Notes under the pieces: model-generated
The model's input: only the letters and a program-made list of their open reading frames with translations
Told to the model about the DNA's origin: nothing
Database searches by the model: none
In this document: positions 19,269 through 29,360 of the stretch, one piece after another
Numbering within the stretch: position 1 is the stretch's first letter
Layout: every line of letters starts with the position of its first letter
NCBI RefSeq assembly: GCF_923077115.1
Contig: NZ_CAKLPX010000001.1
Span: 1,926,717 to 1,990,716, forward strand
Source of the DNA: Sinobacterium norvegicum
GTDB taxonomy: Bacteria > Pseudomonadota > Gammaproteobacteria > Pseudomonadales > Sinobacteriaceae
Length of the DNA stretch: 64,000 nucleotides
Reading direction: 5' to 3'
Translations under genes and position numbers: made by a program

Positions 19269-20432
19269 TTAACGCCCCCCTCTGTTGCTAGTGCGAGTGT
19301 CACTGCTGCTGGTGCTGGCCGATTGGCGACGTAAATTCTCGCTAATCTTACGCAAATCACTGTCAGTCAAATTCACAGACTTAGCACTGCTCGGCGAACT
19401 GTTAATCATTTTATCGAGGGGGAGATACATCAGGTTATTACCACCTTCAACATCCATCAACACCTTCGAGCTACTGGTCATTACCTCCTGCATGGTATCA
19501 AGGTAGAGACGCTCTCTGGTTACCTGCGGAGCTCTCTTATACTCGGTCAACAGTGCGGTAAAGCGTTGGGATTCACCCTCAGCTTGAGCGACAACCTTAT
19601 CCTTATAACCATTGGCCTCTTCGATCACACGCTGCGCAGCACCTCGCGCCTCGGGAACGATACCATTGGCATAAGTTTCTGCCTCATTCTTAACACGCTG
19701 CTCATCTTCACGCGCCTTGATTACATCATCAAAGGCCGCTTGCACCTGCTTAGGCGCCTGGGTGTTTTCGATGGTGACTCGCGCCACGGCAATCCCTGTG
19801 TCATAGCTGTCGAGATAACGCTGCAAACGTCCGGTCACATCGATAGCTACCTGATCACGACCCTCGGTCAAAATAGGGTGCATCTCGGTTGAACCAACAA
19901 CATGACGCAAAGCACTCTCAGTGGCTTGAGCCAAGCTGCGCTCGGGATCACGAACGGCCAAAGCAAAATTCTTTGGATCGGCGACGGTATACTGAACCGA
20001 TAGACTGACCTCAACGATATTCTCATCTTCAGTCAGCATTAACGCCGTATGCCCAAACGAGCGTATACGAGTGACGTTGACGACTTGGCGCTGATCGATA
20101 AGCGCTGGATTCCAGTGCAAGCCTGGGCCAACGATTTCATTGAACTGGCCAAGGCGCAAAACAACGGCGCGCTCCTGCTGGTCAATTTTATATACGCCAG
20201 CTGCAAACCAAAGACCCAGCACAACAAGCGCTACAAGACCGAGCAATGCACCACTGGCACCACCACCTGTAGAGCTGCCACCAGGCTTATTGCCGCCCAT
20301 CATTTTACCGATCCGTTCTTGAAACTTTTTCATCGCTTCATCGAGGTCCGGTGGCCCGTTTTTGTCGCCACCGTTGTTATTTCCCCACGGATCCTTTTGG
20401 TTGTTACCACCGCCAGGTTCATTCCAGGCCAT
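19269..20432 (-). CDS. hflK: Membrane protease modulator HflK
   Basis: Partner of HflC in the FtsH regulatory complex. The 387-residue product begins with the Gly/Asn-rich cytoplasmic leader usual for HflK (MAWNEPGGGNNQKDPWG). A membrane helix follows at about 60-85, then the SPFH domain (DQQERAVVLRLGQF). The C-terminus is low complexity and Ser/Arg-rich. The GAGGGTC ribosome site is well placed. hflK-hflC lie downstream of hflX in the conserved hfq-hflX-hflK-hflC order. Confidence 0.96.
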   Translation of the reverse strand: MAWNEPGGGNNQKDPWGNNNGGDKNGPPDLDEAMKKFQERIGKMMGGNKPGGSSTGGGASGALLGLVALVVLGLWFAAGVYKIDQQERAVVLRLGQFNEIVGPGLHWNPALIDQRQVVNVTRIRSFGHTALMLTEDENIVEVSLSVQYTVADPKNFALAVRDPERSLAQATESALRHVVGSTEMHPILTEGRDQVAIDVTGRLQRYLDSYDTGIAVARVTIENTQAPKQVQAAFDDVIKAREDEQRVKNEAETYANGIVPEARGAAQRVIEEANGYKDKVVAQAEGESQRFTALLTEYKRAPQVTRERLYLDTMQEVMTSSSKVLMDVEGGNNLMYLPLDKMINSSPSSAKSVNLTDSDLRKISENLRRQSASTSSSDTRTSNRGGR

Positions 20433-20565
20433 TATGACCCTCCGTCATATCAATAGTTGATGTGTATAAATAAACCCCCATCAGTTGCCGAGGGCTAATG
20501 TTTCAGTCTAACAGATTTATTTTACCTCACGGCTAAATTACTGCTTAGCCGCAGGTTAACAATAT

Positions 20566-21879
20566 TTACTGTTCCCACTCCTCAACTGGCATCGCGATGC
20601 CGAGGCTTGTTGGATTAATTTTTTCTGCGCTGAGTAGCTTCAACAGTTCAAAACGAGGCATTCTCACCTCGATCTCAATATTACCACTATCATCATAGCG
20701 CTCGGCAAGCACTGACGATGTTTCATACAGCCTCGCCCGCAAACGAGAGAATTCCGGCGGCAGACTGATGGTTTGATGCAGCAAATCACCGGCTAACAAT
20801 TCAGACAGCGCCTCGAACAATAACTCGACACCCTCACCTGTTTTAGCGGATAACCAAACGCGCTCCGGCACACCCTTGTCGTCGCGGTCAATTCTCGGCG
20901 CCATGCCATCGATCAGATCAATTTTGTTATAGACCTCTAAGCGCAGAATATTATCCGCATCAATTTCCGTCAATACCGCCTCCACCTGCTCAATATTAGC
21001 CAGGCGCTCCTCAGTGGCCGCATCAATAACATGCACCAGTAGATCTGCAGAAGCAGCCTCTTCCAGTGTTGCCTTAAACGCGGTAACCAGGCGGTGCGGC
21101 AGGTGCCGAATAAAGCCAACGGTATCGGCTAAAATGGTTGCACCGGCACCTTGGACATCAATACGACGCATCGTCGGATCCAGCGTGGCGAACAATTGAT
21201 CCGCCGCATAAACCTCGGACTTAGTAATATAATTGAACAGCGTCGACTTACCTGCGTTGGTATAACCAACCAAGGACACTGTCGGTATATCAGCCCGCGA
21301 CCGGGCACGACGCCCCTGCTCGCGCTGCTTCTGCACCTTGCTTAACCGACCATTGATATATTTGATTCGCTCACGCAACAAACGCCTATCGCTTTCGAGC
21401 TGGGTTTCACCCGGGCCGCGTAAACCAATACCACCTTTTTGTCGCTCAAGGTGAGTCCAACCTCGAATCAAACGCGTCGACATATGGTGCAACTGAGCCA
21501 GCTCAACCTGCAATTTACCCTCATGCGTTCGCGCACGCTGAGCAAATATATCCAAAATCAAACCGGTACGATCAAGCACGCGACACTGAAGCTCGGCCTC
21601 GATATTGCGCTCTTGGGAAGGACTTAACTGATGGTTAAAAATAACCACTTCGGCTTCGTGCACAGCAACGGCTTGACGAATTTCCTCAAGCTTGCCGGTA
21701 CCAACGAAAAAGCGTGGCGTGGGGAGCTTTCGCTGCCCCATTACAAAAGCAACCGGATCGCCACCAGCAGAAAGAACAAGCTCTTCAAATTCTCGAGGGT
21801 CTTCTCTCTGCGCCTCATGACCAAAATCAATATGGACAAGAACGGCTAGCTCACCGGTTTCGGGTCGTTCAAAAAACAA
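20566..21879 (-). CDS. hflX: Ribosome-associated GTPase HflX
   Basis: GTPase that splits stalled or heat-damaged 70S ribosomes. The 437-residue protein has the HflX N-terminal domain and the GIGLRGPGETQLE segment (about 150-162). The G1 motif GYTNAGKS is at about 205-212 and DPTMRRIDV lies in the switch. The start is TTG at 21879 giving MFFERPETGE, the standard HflX N-terminus. It begins 18 bases after the hfq stop, indicating co-transcription with hfq. Confidence 0.96.
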   Translation of the reverse strand: MFFERPETGELAVLVHIDFGHEAQREDPREFEELVLSAGGDPVAFVMGQRKLPTPRFFVGTGKLEEIRQAVAVHEAEVVIFNHQLSPSQERNIEAELQCRVLDRTGLILDIFAQRARTHEGKLQVELAQLHHMSTRLIRGWTHLERQKGGIGLRGPGETQLESDRRLLRERIKYINGRLSKVQKQREQGRRARSRADIPTVSLVGYTNAGKSTLFNYITKSEVYAADQLFATLDPTMRRIDVQGAGATILADTVGFIRHLPHRLVTAFKATLEEAASADLLVHVIDAATEERLANIEQVEAVLTEIDADNILRLEVYNKIDLIDGMAPRIDRDDKGVPERVWLSAKTGEGVELLFEALSELLAGDLLHQTISLPPEFSRLRARLYETSSVLAERYDDSGNIEIEVRMPRFELLKLLSAEKINPTSLGIAMPVEEWEQ

Positions 21880-21897
21880 CGATTATTACCCCGTTTA

Positions 21898-22146
21898 TTA
21901 TTCTTCGCCTTCGTCGCCCTGGGGCGCCTGCATAGGAACACGTACGGGACGTGAAGGTACGACAGTTGAAATAGCGTGTTTGTAGACCATTTGGCTAACA
22001 GTATTTTTCAACAACACGACGAACTGGTCAAAAGACTCAACCTGGCCCTGCAGCTTAATACCATTAACAAGATAAATTGAAACTGGAACGCGTTCCTTAC
22101 GTAAAATGTTTAAGTAAGGGTCTTGTAGCGTATGCCCCTTTGACAT
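21898..22146 (-). CDS. hfq: RNA chaperone Hfq
   Basis: Hexameric Sm-like protein that pairs small RNAs with mRNAs. The 82-residue product starts [13 protein letters not shown] at 22146. It contains the Sm1 region [15 protein letters not shown] and the Sm2 signature YKHAIS at about 55-60, which binds U-rich RNA. The C-terminal tail is short and acidic (GDEGEE). A seven-residue upstream extension to 22167 is possible but unlikely. It follows miaA by 240 bases rather than the tighter spacing seen in many relatives, leaving room for its own promoter. Confidence 0.97.
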   Translation of the reverse strand: MSKGHTLQDPYLNILRKERVPVSIYLVNGIKLQGQVESFDQFVVLLKNTVSQMVYKHAISTVVPSRPVRVPMQAPQGDEGEE

Positions 22147-22386
22147 AGTGATACTCCTAGTGCTCAAAACGAGCCAAAAAAAAGAATGGATTAAAATAAT
22201 CCTGTAATAAGACCTAAATTAAAGTACTACTTCGGCAATGACGCCAATGTGTCTATTGATTTCCCTACCAATTTCTACCCATTGGCCGCAACTCAAACCA
22301 AGTTTACGACATTTCCAATCCAGCATTATACTACGGTTTCGCCAAATCAACGAACACCGCGTTGCGAATAATTCCCATGCTAGACC

Positions 22387-23415
22387 TTATATTTGACCTA
22401 TTCGGTATTTTTTCAAGTGCTCGAGCGCACCTTCAACGATTTCTTTTCCCTTTAATGACTTAGGTTCAACAAGTATTCGTCCCGAATCATCGGTCAACAG
22501 CCAAAACAGCTGCTGCCAACTGCGCAACCAGGTCAACTGACGTTTTGCCAGCTGGCGGGTCGCAATCACCCCTCGCTCAACCATTTCATCATAGGATAAC
22601 AAGCCATCCAGATGATCCCACATCTGACGGTAACCCACCGCTCTCACCGCCGGCATCGAGACATCTAAGTCACCACGCTGGCGTAACGCTTCAACCTCAG
22701 CCACAAAGCCCTGCGCCATCATGGTATCGAAACGTTTGGCTATGCGACGATGCAAAACCTTCCGGTCCTGTGGGGCTATAGCAAACTGAATTGGGCGGTA
22801 GGGGAAGTCATCGGCAAAATTATCGCCGCCATCCTTTTGACTGCCATTATTTTTTTGCTCGGCCTGCCATTGAGTCAGCGTTTTGCCGCTAACCCGGAAG
22901 ACTTCCAGCGCCCGCTCAATTCGCTGCGAATCATTCGGTTTGATCCGCTCAGCAGCAACGGGGTCCACCTCAGCTAATTGCTGATGAACAAAAGGCCAAC
23001 CGCGCAGCCGGGCCTGATGTTCAATATCGGCTCTGATCGCGGGATCGGCTTTAGGTAGCTCAGCAATACCAAATAGCAGCGTGCGAAAATACATCATCGT
23101 GCCGCCTACTAACAACGGGATCTTTCCCGCTGCGGTTATCTCAGCCATTTGCGCCAACGCATCACTGCGAAACTGCGCGGCGGAATAGCTTTCCGCCGGA
23201 TCAAGAAAACTGATCAATCGGTGCGGCGCCTGAGCTAATTCTTCAGCATCAGGCTTAGCAGTACCAATATCCATATCACGATATACCAATGCAGAATCGA
23301 CGCTGATGATTTCTACCGGTAGGTGCTGCTTAAGTTTGATCGCCAAATCGGTCTTGCCGGAGGCCGTCGGCCCCATCAACATAATAGCCGGCGGCATATC
23401 GTCTCGGTTGATCAC
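22387..23415 (-). CDS. miaA: tRNA dimethylallyltransferase
   Basis: Adds an isopentenyl group from DMAPP to A37 of tRNAs reading UNN codons. The 342-residue protein has the P-loop GPTASGKT at about 15-22. It also has [18 protein letters not shown], a MiaA signature, and WQQLFWLL near the C-terminus. The start is GTG at 23415 with an AAGG upstream; the ATG at 23397 is also possible. It lies between mutL and hfq, the conserved order. Confidence 0.96.
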   Translation of the reverse strand: MINRDDMPPAIMLMGPTASGKTDLAIKLKQHLPVEIISVDSALVYRDMDIGTAKPDAEELAQAPHRLISFLDPAESYSAAQFRSDALAQMAEITAAGKIPLLVGGTMMYFRTLLFGIAELPKADPAIRADIEHQARLRGWPFVHQQLAEVDPVAAERIKPNDSQRIERALEVFRVSGKTLTQWQAEQKNNGSQKDGGDNFADDFPYRPIQFAIAPQDRKVLHRRIAKRFDTMMAQGFVAEVEALRQRGDLDVSMPAVRAVGYRQMWDHLDGLLSYDEMVERGVIATRQLAKRQLTWLRSWQQLFWLLTDDSGRILVEPKSLKGKEIVEGALEHLKKYRIGQI

Positions 23416-23502
23416 ATTTAACCCTTTCTTGTACGGCGACGAACAATAAATTCGAAGCTTGAAGACACATTATACCTGAAACTTGCGCCTCAATAGCGAC
23501 GG

Positions 23503-25365
23503 TTAGCGCCCCCGCAGGAAAAGTTTATCCAACTCCGACAGACTCATGGTGCTCCACGTAGGGCGCCCGTGGTTACATTGGCCGCTGCGCTCTGTCCTCT
23601 CCATATCACGAAGCAGGGCATTCATTTCTGGAATAGTTAGGCGCCTGTTGGCGCGGACCGAGCCGTGGCAGGCCATAGTACCGAGCAATTCATTAATATA
23701 TGACTCCACCCTGTCGCTGCTGCCGTATTGCAACAAATCTGCCAATACATCCCGCAACAACTGCTCGACATCGCCGCCAGAGAGCATAATGGGGACTTCA
23801 CGCAGCACCAACGATTCATCGCTGACGCGCTCCACACCAAGGCCTATTTTTAACAACAGCTGCTGGTTTTGGTCGCAGCACTCTGCTTCTTTGGCGCTTA
23901 CCGCCACCGCCTGCGGCACAAGTAAAGGCTGGGAGCGGATACCATCGCCCGACCAAGACTGCTTCATGCGTTCATAGATAATTCGCTCATGGGCTGCATG
24001 CATATCCACCACAACCAAACCCTGCTGGTTCTCGGCCAAAATATAAATGCCCTTAAGCTGTGCCATCGCATAGCCCAGTGGCGGTACTTCACCGTTCTCT
24101 GCTGACTCCGCTGCCAAGGCCTGGCCAGCATTATTCGCAGCGGACTCACTCACCTGCCAAGGTGTCGATTCCTGCGCTGGGTGAAGCTGCTGGTAGGCCG
24201 AGACCTGAGCGCCAACCTGTCCCGCTGACTGCGGTTTATTCTCTTGAAGGGGCATCACGCCCTGTGGCCCAAACTCACCACGGTGCAGGGGCTCCACCGC
24301 AGGCGAACCGCTTTCATTCGCACGCTCCTCGCGGGCCTCTGCCGCCTGCAAATGCTGCTCCGGTCGAACCTCAGCAAGGGCTCGATGCAGGCTGCTGAAC
24401 AAGAAATTATGCACCGTACGCCCATCGCGGAATCTTACCTCGTGCTTGGTCGGATGGACATTGACGTCGACAACCTTAGGATCGACCTCCAAATACAAGA
24501 CAAAGGCGCTGTGTCTGCCACCATAAAGCACATCGCGGTATGCCTGCTTGATCGCATGGACGACCAAGCGGTCACGAATAACTCGACCATTGACAAAGAA
24601 ATACTGCAAATCAGCCTGCGAGCGTGAAAATGTCGGCAGCGCCACCCAGCCATTCAGCTTCATGCCGGCACCCTCGGTGCTGATATGAACGGCATTTTCC
24701 ATAAACTGCGGAGAGCAGATTGCCGCCACTCGACGCTCTTGCTCCGGCAGCGATTTAGCCCTGCGCAGCGAGTGAATTACCCGCCCGTTATGGGTCAGCT
24801 GAAAGCCGATATCGAAGCGCGCCAGTGCCTGGCGTTTAACCACCTCATCGAGGTGACTGAACTCGGTTTTCTCGGTGCGCAGGAATTTGCGACGGGCTGG
24901 GGTATTAAAGAACAGGTCTTTTACCTCAATCGTCGTCCCCTGCGGATGAGCGGACGGGGTGATTTCTACCGTCATATCACGGCCAGCGCTAGCGGCTTTC
25001 CAACCGGCACCGTTTTCACTGTCATTGGTTGTTACCGTCAAGCGGGCAACCGAGCTAATACTGGCCAGCGCCTCACCCCGAAAGCCCAATGTTTCCACTC
25101 CCTCTAGGTCGTCGAGGGTCTCTATCTTACTGGTAGCATGTCGGGCCAGCGCCAGCGGTAAATCGTTTTCACCGATACCGCAACCATTATCTCGCACCTT
25201 CATTCGTTTAACGCCGCCACTCTCAACATCGATATCTATACGATCGGCGCCCGCATCGAGGCTGTTCTCTATCAACTCTTTGATGACCGACGCAGGGCGT
25301 TCGACAACCTCACCAGCTGCTATTTGGTTGGCAAGCCTAGGACTTAGCGCGTGTATTTTTGGCAT
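23503..25365 (-). CDS. mutL: DNA mismatch repair protein MutL
   Basis: ATPase that couples MutS mismatch recognition to strand removal. The 620-residue protein has the GHKL ATPase motifs [14 protein letters not shown] and [12 protein letters not shown] within the first 105 residues. A Gln/Ala/Glu-rich linker follows (about 340-430). The C-terminal domain carries [12 protein letters not shown] from about Asp454, plus ACHGSVRAN and CNHGRPTW, the metal-binding set of MutL endonucleases. This argues for nicking activity in a MutH-independent system, as known in Pseudomonas. It overlaps neither neighbour. Confidence 0.96.
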   Translation of the reverse strand: MPKIHALSPRLANQIAAGEVVERPASVIKELIENSLDAGADRIDIDVESGGVKRMKVRDNGCGIGENDLPLALARHATSKIETLDDLEGVETLGFRGEALASISSVARLTVTTNDSENGAGWKAASAGRDMTVEITPSAHPQGTTIEVKDLFFNTPARRKFLRTEKTEFSHLDEVVKRQALARFDIGFQLTHNGRVIHSLRRAKSLPEQERRVAAICSPQFMENAVHISTEGAGMKLNGWVALPTFSRSQADLQYFFVNGRVIRDRLVVHAIKQAYRDVLYGGRHSAFVLYLEVDPKVVDVNVHPTKHEVRFRDGRTVHNFLFSSLHRALAEVRPEQHLQAAEAREERANESGSPAVEPLHRGEFGPQGVMPLQENKPQSAGQVGAQVSAYQQLHPAQESTPWQVSESAANNAGQALAAESAENGEVPPLGYAMAQLKGIYILAENQQGLVVVDMHAAHERIIYERMKQSWSGDGIRSQPLLVPQAVAVSAKEAECCDQNQQLLLKIGLGVERVSDESLVLREVPIMLSGGDVEQLLRDVLADLLQYGSSDRVESYINELLGTMACHGSVRANRRLTIPEMNALLRDMERTERSGQCNHGRPTWSTMSLSELDKLFLRGR

Positions 25366-25413
25366 AGGATTCTACCTAGACATCGAGGTTGCGAACCAGC
25401 TGATAAGCACGGT

Positions 25414-26778
25414 TTATGAGGATGGAATGGTCAGCCGCTGACCAACACGAATCTGGCTGCCACTGATATTATTGGCGCTTTTCAGCGCACCTTGGCTGAC
25501 GTTATAGCGATGAGCAATAGCGCTAAGCGTATCGCCTGAGACCACGGTATAACGCTTACTGCCACCGGCTTTATTGGCCGCAATCAAACTACCGGCTGGC
25601 GGGTACTTCTGGAAATAGCCATCGACCCCCTGATAAATTGCCTTGGCCATTTTTCGCTGATAACTTTTCGTGCGTAATTTACTGGCTTCACCGGGATTCG
25701 AAATAAAACCTGTTTCGACCAGAATTGAGGGTATGTCGGCTGATTTCAGTACGGCAAAACCGGCATAACCAACGCGTTTGCTGTGCAGTCTTGCCACCCC
25801 GCCCATATTACTCAGCACCTTACTGCCCACCTTGGTACTGGCATCACGATTTGCCGTCATTGACAGATCCAGCAGCACGCCGGCCAACATATCGTCATGA
25901 TCTGCCAGCGTTACCCCGCCGACCAAATCCGCTCGATTTTCTGTTTTAGCCAGATATTTCGCCATTGTCGATGATGAGCCCCCTTGCGAGAGAGCGAAAA
26001 CAGAGGCGCCATTCGCTTGAGGATTGGTAAAGGCGTCAGCGTGGATGGAAATAAATATATCGGCCTGCTGTTTGCGCGCCAACGCAGGCCGCTGGCCGAG
26101 ACCTATATAATAATCACCGGTTCTGGTCAGATAGGGGCGATAGCCTGGCTGCTTCTTTAACAGCGCTTCCAGCTCTTTGGCAATTGCCAACACCACATGC
26201 TTTTCACGCAGGTTGTTTGGCCCCAGCGCACCGGGGTCTTCGCCACCGTGGCCAGCATCAATCGCCACGACTATATCGCGGCTGCCGCTGGATTGTTTTG
26301 CCTGTTGCGTTTTGACCGCTCGCTTGCCGTTGCCCTCATCATAAAGATCTATGACTAAACGGTCTTTGAGCTCACCATCTGCCTTGAGGAGAAAGCTTCG
26401 CGGCTTCACCTTTTCTTTCAAATCCAATACGATACGCAGATCATGTTTGTCTTTATTGGCATAGCGAATATTTTTAATCGGCGACTCTGACAGTTGCAGC
26501 GATGACAGTGTAGAGGCCGTTGCCAGGCGGCCATTTTTAATGTCGACGACAATACGGTCTGGGCTTTGTAGGGTCAGAATGGAATGCTCTACGGCACCAT
26601 TTAAGTCCAACACTAAACGGGTGTTGTCCGGCGCCCGCCAGACCCTGGCACCGACAATATCACTGGCCTGAATAATCGAAGAGAAGCACAGCGCTGAGAT
26701 GGCGATTAATACGCTAATTGAAAAAGCCGGGGAGGCTTCCCCTGCTGCTGAGGGCTGTTTTTTAAACCGGCTGAACAT
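25414..26778 (-). CDS. amiB: N-acetylmuramoyl-L-alanine amidase, AMIN and LysM domains (AmiB/AmiC type)
   Basis: Periplasmic zinc amidase that cleaves the peptide from peptidoglycan during septum splitting. The product of about 454 residues has a signal anchor near residues 20-40 and an AMIN domain (about 42-135). The Amidase_3 domain (about 168-395) has zinc ligands and catalytic Glu in AIDAGHGGEDPGA, REKHVVL, SIHADAF and VETGFISNPGE. A C-terminal LysM domain (about 408-453) ends in RVGQRLTIP. Start choice is ATG at 26778 with AGGGA upstream. It sits between tsaE and mutL, as in Pseudomonas. Confidence 0.95.
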   Translation of the reverse strand: MFSRFKKQPSAAGEASPAFSISVLIAISALCFSSIIQASDIVGARVWRAPDNTRLVLDLNGAVEHSILTLQSPDRIVVDIKNGRLATASTLSSLQLSESPIKNIRYANKDKHDLRIVLDLKEKVKPRSFLLKADGELKDRLVIDLYDEGNGKRAVKTQQAKQSSGSRDIVVAIDAGHGGEDPGALGPNNLREKHVVLAIAKELEALLKKQPGYRPYLTRTGDYYIGLGQRPALARKQQADIFISIHADAFTNPQANGASVFALSQGGSSSTMAKYLAKTENRADLVGGVTLADHDDMLAGVLLDLSMTANRDASTKVGSKVLSNMGGVARLHSKRVGYAGFAVLKSADIPSILVETGFISNPGEASKLRTKSYQRKMAKAIYQGVDGYFQKYPPAGSLIAANKAGGSKRYTVVSGDTLSAIAHRYNVSQGALKSANNISGSQIRVGQRLTIPSS

Positions 26779-26876
26779 CAAATTCCCTACTCAAATAAAC
26801 GCATTACGCACACTGTGTGATGCTATTTTGTAACCTACTCGCTAACGTTAGTCCATAGTTGCCTTGAGAGTAGCAG

Positions 26877-27368
26877 CTATTGTTGCTTGCCGGCGACGCC
26901 GTAATGCTGCTGCCATTCGGTCGCCAGTGCTTCAGCGGCATCATTAAAGGCGCGCCAAACAACCCTCCGGCCAGCCCCCTGCAAGGTCAGCGTTAGCTCA
27001 AGATCAGCCTCTTTCAGCACCCCAATGCCACGCACAGGCCACTCGATCAAACAGAGGCTATCGTCATTAAAGTAATCACGAATCCCCATGTACTCAAGTT
27101 CTTCCGGGTCTCCCAACCGGTAGAGGTCGAAGTGATATACCGTTATTGCTTGAAACTCATAGGGTTCAACCAGCGTGTAGGTCGGGCTCTTTACTGCACC
27201 GCGGTGGCCAAAGCCGGTAATAACGCCGCGACTAAAGGTGGTTTTCCCCATGCCCAAATCACCCTGCAAGTAGACGGTAATCCCCCGACAATCGCAAAAC
27301 GACAACGCTTGACCCAATTGCAGCAAGCGCTGCTCATTTTCTGCGATAAACTCACCGCTAACCGACAC
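26877..27368 (-). CDS. tsaE: tRNA threonylcarbamoyladenosine biosynthesis ATPase TsaE
   Basis: P-loop ATPase needed with TsaB and TsaD for the t6A37 modification of tRNAs. The 163-residue protein has the Walker A GDLGMGKT at about 36-43. It also has the SPTYTLVEPYE segment and HFDLYRLGDPEELEY, both TsaE signatures. Start is GTG at 27368, preceded by a GGGGG ribosome-site-like run. It is divergent from queG with about 170 bases between. Confidence 0.95.
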   Translation of the reverse strand: MSVSGEFIAENEQRLLQLGQALSFCDCRGITVYLQGDLGMGKTTFSRGVITGFGHRGAVKSPTYTLVEPYEFQAITVYHFDLYRLGDPEELEYMGIRDYFNDDSLCLIEWPVRGIGVLKEADLELTLTLQGAGRRVVWRAFNDAAEALATEWQQHYGVAGKQQ

Positions 27369-27540
27369 ATCAGCCCCCTTTCAAAACACCTTATTTAGCC
27401 CGCTATCATACCTGCAAAGCTCAATGATGCGAATATTACAACAATGAAAATAGCAGTGATGCTGCAAACCACTGCACGCCAACGCTGGTCGGTGTTATTA
27501 TCGCCACTGACTATTCAGCCTCTACTCTATAGGTGAAACC

Positions 27541-28623
27541 ATCTCTTCCTCCTCCGTAACCGACACCGACACCGGCGAATTAAGCCAGCTCGCCAGCGAC
27601 ATCAAGCGCTGGGGAGAGGAGGCCGGCTTTGCCCATGTGGCGATTACCGATATCGGTCTGCAGCAGCATGAGCAACACCTGCAGGCTTGGCTGGCACGGG
27701 GGGATCATGGTTCGATGGGGTATATGGCTCGCCATGGTAATATGCGCTCCCGCCCCGACGAGTTGCAACCCGGCACGCTGCGCGTCATTAGTTGCCGCCT
27801 GGATTACCTCCCCGCCGACGTGGAGACAGTCAAGACCCTGCAGCAGCGTGACACCGCCTACATCTCTCGCTACGCCCTAGGTCGTGATTATCATAAACTA
27901 ATCCGCAAACGCCTAGCGGCACTGGCCAAAAAAATTGAGGCGGCCGGCGGAGGTGAGCACCGCGCCTTCGTCGATAGCGCGCCAGTACTCGAACGCGCTC
28001 TCGCCGAGCAGGCCGGTCTCGGCTGGATCGGCAAAAACACCATGCTGATCAACAGTAAGGCCGGGTCGCTGTTTTTCCTTGGCGAGATTTATACCAGCCT
28101 GCCCCTGCCCGTCGACCAGCCGCAGCAAACCAGCCACTGCGGCAGCTGCACCAGCTGCCTTGATAAGTGCCCGACGGATGCCTTCCGCGCCCCCTACCAG
28201 CTCGATGCTCGAAAATGTATCTCATACCTAACCATCGAGAACAGCGGTGCTATTCCCGTTGAATTGCGAGCCAAGATTGGCAACCGTGTTTACGGCTGTG
28301 ATGACTGCCAACTGGTCTGCCCATGGACCAAGTTCACCCAATACACCAAGGAGCAGGATTTCCACCCCCGCCAGCAACTCGACAAGGCCAAGCTATGCAC
28401 CTTATTCAGCTGGTCGGAAACAGAGTTTTTGAGCAATACCGAAGGCTCGCCAATACGTCGCATTGGTTACCACGCGTGGCTACGCAATATTGCTGTAGGC
28501 CTCGGTAACGCCCCTAGCAGCATCGAGGTTATCGAAGCGCTGAAGAGCCGACTCACCGTCGATAACGCAATGGTCAAAGAGCATATCGAATGGGCGCTGG
28601 CGCAGCATGCTGAAAAGCTTTAG
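27541..28623 (+). CDS. queG: Epoxyqueuosine reductase QueG
   Basis: Cobalamin and double [4Fe-4S] enzyme reducing epoxyqueuosine to queuosine in tRNA. Two ferredoxin-like clusters are present: CGSCTSCLDKCPTDAF and GCDDCQLVCPW. The HMGYMARH-like segment appears as GSMGYMARH. The conserved N-terminal helix (LASDIKRWGEEAGFAHVAI) is encoded upstream of the first normal start codon in frame, GTG at 27637. The frame is open from 27511 but has no ATG, GTG or TTG before 27637. I place the start at the ATC at 27541, five bases after AGGTG; an assembly error or another rare start is also possible. Confidence 0.9.
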   Translation: MSSSSVTDTDTGELSQLASDIKRWGEEAGFAHVAITDIGLQQHEQHLQAWLARGDHGSMGYMARHGNMRSRPDELQPGTLRVISCRLDYLPADVETVKTLQQRDTAYISRYALGRDYHKLIRKRLAALAKKIEAAGGGEHRAFVDSAPVLERALAEQAGLGWIGKNTMLINSKAGSLFFLGEIYTSLPLPVDQPQQTSHCGSCTSCLDKCPTDAFRAPYQLDARKCISYLTIENSGAIPVELRAKIGNRVYGCDDCQLVCPWTKFTQYTKEQDFHPRQQLDKAKLCTLFSWSETEFLSNTEGSPIRRIGYHAWLRNIAVGLGNAPSSIEVIEALKSRLTVDNAMVKEHIEWALAQHAEKL

Positions 28624-28640
28624 CGTCAGAGCTAAAGCTT
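28615..28640. repeat. Perfect 10-bp inverted repeat across the queG and orn stops
   Basis: AAGCTTTAGC (28615-28624) and GCTAAAGCTT (28631-28640) flank a six-base loop. The hairpin contains the queG stop and the convergent orn stop. There is no long T-run, so termination would be weak; it may act in both directions or protect both mRNA ends. Confidence 0.5.
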
Positions 28641-29174
28641 GAAGAAGGTGTCACGATAATGACGCAACTCTTCAATTGACTCGCGAATATCATCGAGGGC
28701 CAAATGGGCGCCACTTTTACTGACCCCATCCAGCACCTCTGGACGCCAGCGCCTGGCCAGCTCTTTAACCGAGCTGACATCAATACTGCGATAATGAAAA
28801 TACTCGTGCAATGCGGGCATATAACGCACCAGAAAACGACGATCTTGACCGATACTATTACCGCACAACGGCGACACACCCGCATCGACATGCTCTTTCA
28901 AAAAGGCGATGGTGGCGGTTTCAGCGTCGGCAACCGAGGTTGTCGATTGCTTAACTCGGTCGGTCAGGCCCGATTGGCCATGGTGGGTGGTACACCACTC
29001 ATCCATACCATCAAGTAAACTATCAGGTTGATGAATAGCAAAAACAGGGCCCTCTGCGATAGTCTTTAAATTGGAGTCGGTAACAATGGTGGCTATCTCG
29101 ATAATCACATCAGTTTCAGGCTCCAGCCCGGTCATTTCAAGATCTATCCAGACAAGATTTTGTGCTCGACTCAT
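28632..29174 (-). CDS. orn: Oligoribonuclease
   Basis: DEDDh 3'-5' exoribonuclease that degrades short oligoribonucleotides, including pGpG, the breakdown product of c-di-GMP. The protein is 180 residues from the ATG at 29174. Exo I motif is WIDLEMTGL (Asp11 and Glu13). A central [13 protein letters not shown] holds the second Asp, and [14 protein letters not shown] holds the catalytic His/Asp region. A longer frame to 29258 is rejected on family length. It is divergent from rsgA. Confidence 0.97.
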   Translation of the reverse strand: MSRAQNLVWIDLEMTGLEPETDVIIEIATIVTDSNLKTIAEGPVFAIHQPDSLLDGMDEWCTTHHGQSGLTDRVKQSTTSVADAETATIAFLKEHVDAGVSPLCGNSIGQDRRFLVRYMPALHEYFHYRSIDVSSVKELARRWRPEVLDGVSKSGAHLALDDIRESIEELRHYRDTFFKL

Positions 29175-29360
29175 TGCAACAGCCCTCATTGGCTTGATTA
29201 ATTGGCCCTGATTATAGGCTGACAGTCCCGACCAAACAATTGGCACAAGCACGAGCAAGACAAACTTCTGGGTCTATTGCGCAATTTGCGCGGTAAACTA
29301 GTGGCAAATTGCCCCGCCTGCCATAATAATAGCGGTCTTAACATCAACTAAAGCGAATTC

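Noticed and set aside
24244..24627. 127-codon open frame on the + strand
   Set aside because: Antisense to mutL, no domain, no ribosome site.
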